The notes beneath the pieces are model-generated. The model searched no databases, was not told the DNA's origin, and worked only from the letters and a program-made list of their open reading frames with translations. This document shows positions 5,856-6,644 of a stretch of 6,644 nucleotides of DNA, one piece after another. A program made the position numbers and the translations under genes. The DNA comes from Planctomycetota bacterium (GTDB lineage: Bacteria; Planctomycetota; Planctomycetia; Pirellulales; Pirellulaceae), in NCBI GenBank assembly GCA_019347795.1, contig JAHWKS010000329.1, forward strand, positions 1-6,644, in the 5' to 3' direction. The stretch's first letter is position 1. Every line of letters starts with the position of its first letter.

Positions 5856-6644
5856 ATGGCCGATCGATTCCTCGCCGTCTTGGGACTGTTCCTAACCATC
5901 GCCGTCGGGGCGCCGCTCGCGGCAGAGGAGGCGCCGGCGCCGGCTTCCCAAACAGAAGGCGCCGTCGCGCCGGCGGAGAACGCATTCGTCCGGGTGCGGC
6001 GAGACGAGAACGGCGTGGCCGAGGCGCTGGAAACGGCGGCGGTGCGATATCACGGCGCCGACGGAAGCTACGTGGACCTGGTGGGGGCCGTTCACGTTGC
6101 GGATCGCGACTACTATGAGCAGTTGAATCGCCAGTTCCGCGACTTCGACGCGGTGCTTTACGAGCTGGTGGCGCCCGAGGGGACGCGGATTCCCCAAGGC
6201 GGACCCGAGGAGGAAAACCGCCACCCCGTCTCGCAGCTTCAGGGCGGGATGAAAAGCCTTTTGGAGCTGGAGCACCAGTTGGAGGTGATCGACTACACCC
6301 GGCCGAACCTCGTGCACGCCGACATGTCGCCCGAGGAATTCGCTCAGTCGATGAAGGACCGCGGTGAAAGCTTCCTCCAGATCCTCATGATGATGACGAT
6401 GGAAGGCATGGCCGAGCAGAGCCGGGCGACCGAGGAGGCTGAGGCGGGCGGATTGGTGGACCTGGCGCTGTCGCTGGTGTCGCCCAAAAAGGCCTCGCGC
6501 GTGAAGGAGGGCTTCGCCCGCCAATGGGAGAATGTGCTGTCCGGGCGGGGGTTGGAAATAAATGCAGAGAACGCCGCCCAGTTGAGCGACCTGGAAATGC
6601 TGTTGGCGATGTTCTCCAGCAACCGCGCCGTGCGGCTGAAGCGG
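5856..6644 (+). CDS. secreted TraB/GumN-like protein (runs off the right edge)
   Basis: The frame is open from ATG 5856 to the last base, giving 263 visible residues. Residues 1-23 form a signal peptide (core LAVLGLFLTIAVG, 6-18; likely cut after LAA), followed by an Ala/Pro-rich linker to about 42. The recognisable part is YVDLVGAVHVADRDYYEQLN (72-91) and DAVLYELVAPEG (98-109). This carries the GxxH motif (Gly77-His80) and a following YEL glutamate (Glu103), the pattern at the start of TraB/GumN/Tiki-type domains. Some relatives in that superfamily are metal-dependent proteases; no activity can be assigned here, and the C-terminal motifs lie outside the window. Residues 177-185 are unusually methionine-rich (LMMMTMEGM). 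No ribosome binding site is visible; the start is chosen for the signal peptide and the upstream promoter. It is divergent from the β-barrel gene. The family call is from motif memory. Confidence 0.75.
   Translation, partial: MADRFLAVLGLFLTIAVGAPLAAEEAPAPASQTEGAVAPAENAFVRVRRDENGVAEALETAAVRYHGADGSYVDLVGAVHVADRDYYEQLNRQFRDFDAVLYELVAPEGTRIPQGGPEEENRHPVSQLQGGMKSLLELEHQLEVIDYTRPNLVHADMSPEEFAQSMKDRGESFLQILMMMTMEGMAEQSRATEEAEAGGLVDLALSLVSPKKASRVKEGFARQWENVLSGRGLEINAENAAQLSDLEMLLAMFSSNRAVRLKR

Noticed and set aside
5645..5899. 84-residue minus-strand open frame in the divergent gap
   Set aside because: It is arginine-rich, overlaps the start of the TraB-like gene and covers its promoter on the other strand. 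It is typical of a GC-rich chance frame.

Overview
The window is GC-rich, largely coding DNA, most likely from a planctomycete. This rests mainly on a secreted outer-membrane β-barrel protein resembling the planctomycete BBP7 family, a secreted TraB/GumN-like protein, and an acyl carrier protein beside a degenerate ketosynthase. The assignment was made by eye, without any database search. Six genes are supported; two run off the window edges.

Layout. Positions 1-1819 carry three minus-strand genes, in transcription order ispH (1819-884), a small acyl carrier protein (782-516) and the N-terminal part of a ketoacyl-synthase-like protein (469-1, continuing beyond the left edge). A 111-bp divergent region (1820-1930) separates ispH from a plus-strand exported serine hydrolase of the β-lactamase/esterase fold (1931-3142). 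About 100 bp later comes a plus-strand FAD-dependent D-amino-acid dehydrogenase-like protein (3244-4551). It converges, 40 bp apart, on the minus-strand β-barrel protein (5554-4592). A 301-bp divergent region (5555-5855) with a good sigma70-type promoter leads to the plus-strand TraB/GumN-like gene (5856 to the right edge).

How the genes relate. The carrier protein and the ketosynthase-like protein are the only pair with an obvious shared job: the carrier tethers an acyl chain and the ketosynthase-like partner would handle it. The ketosynthase seems to lack the catalytic cysteine where the motif should place it, so it may be a chain-length-factor-like or accessory subunit. ispH makes isoprenoid precursors and may simply be adjacent; a separate promoter and a 16-bp perfect palindrome lie between it and the carrier gene. 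The serine hydrolase, the amino-acid dehydrogenase, the β-barrel protein and the TraB-like protein look like independent transcription units.

No mobile element, CRISPR array, tRNA or rRNA was seen, and there is no clear new multi-gene system. The most interesting items are the cysteine-less ketosynthase/ACP pair cut by the left edge, the palindrome upstream of the ACP gene, and the secreted TraB-like protein cut by the right edge.
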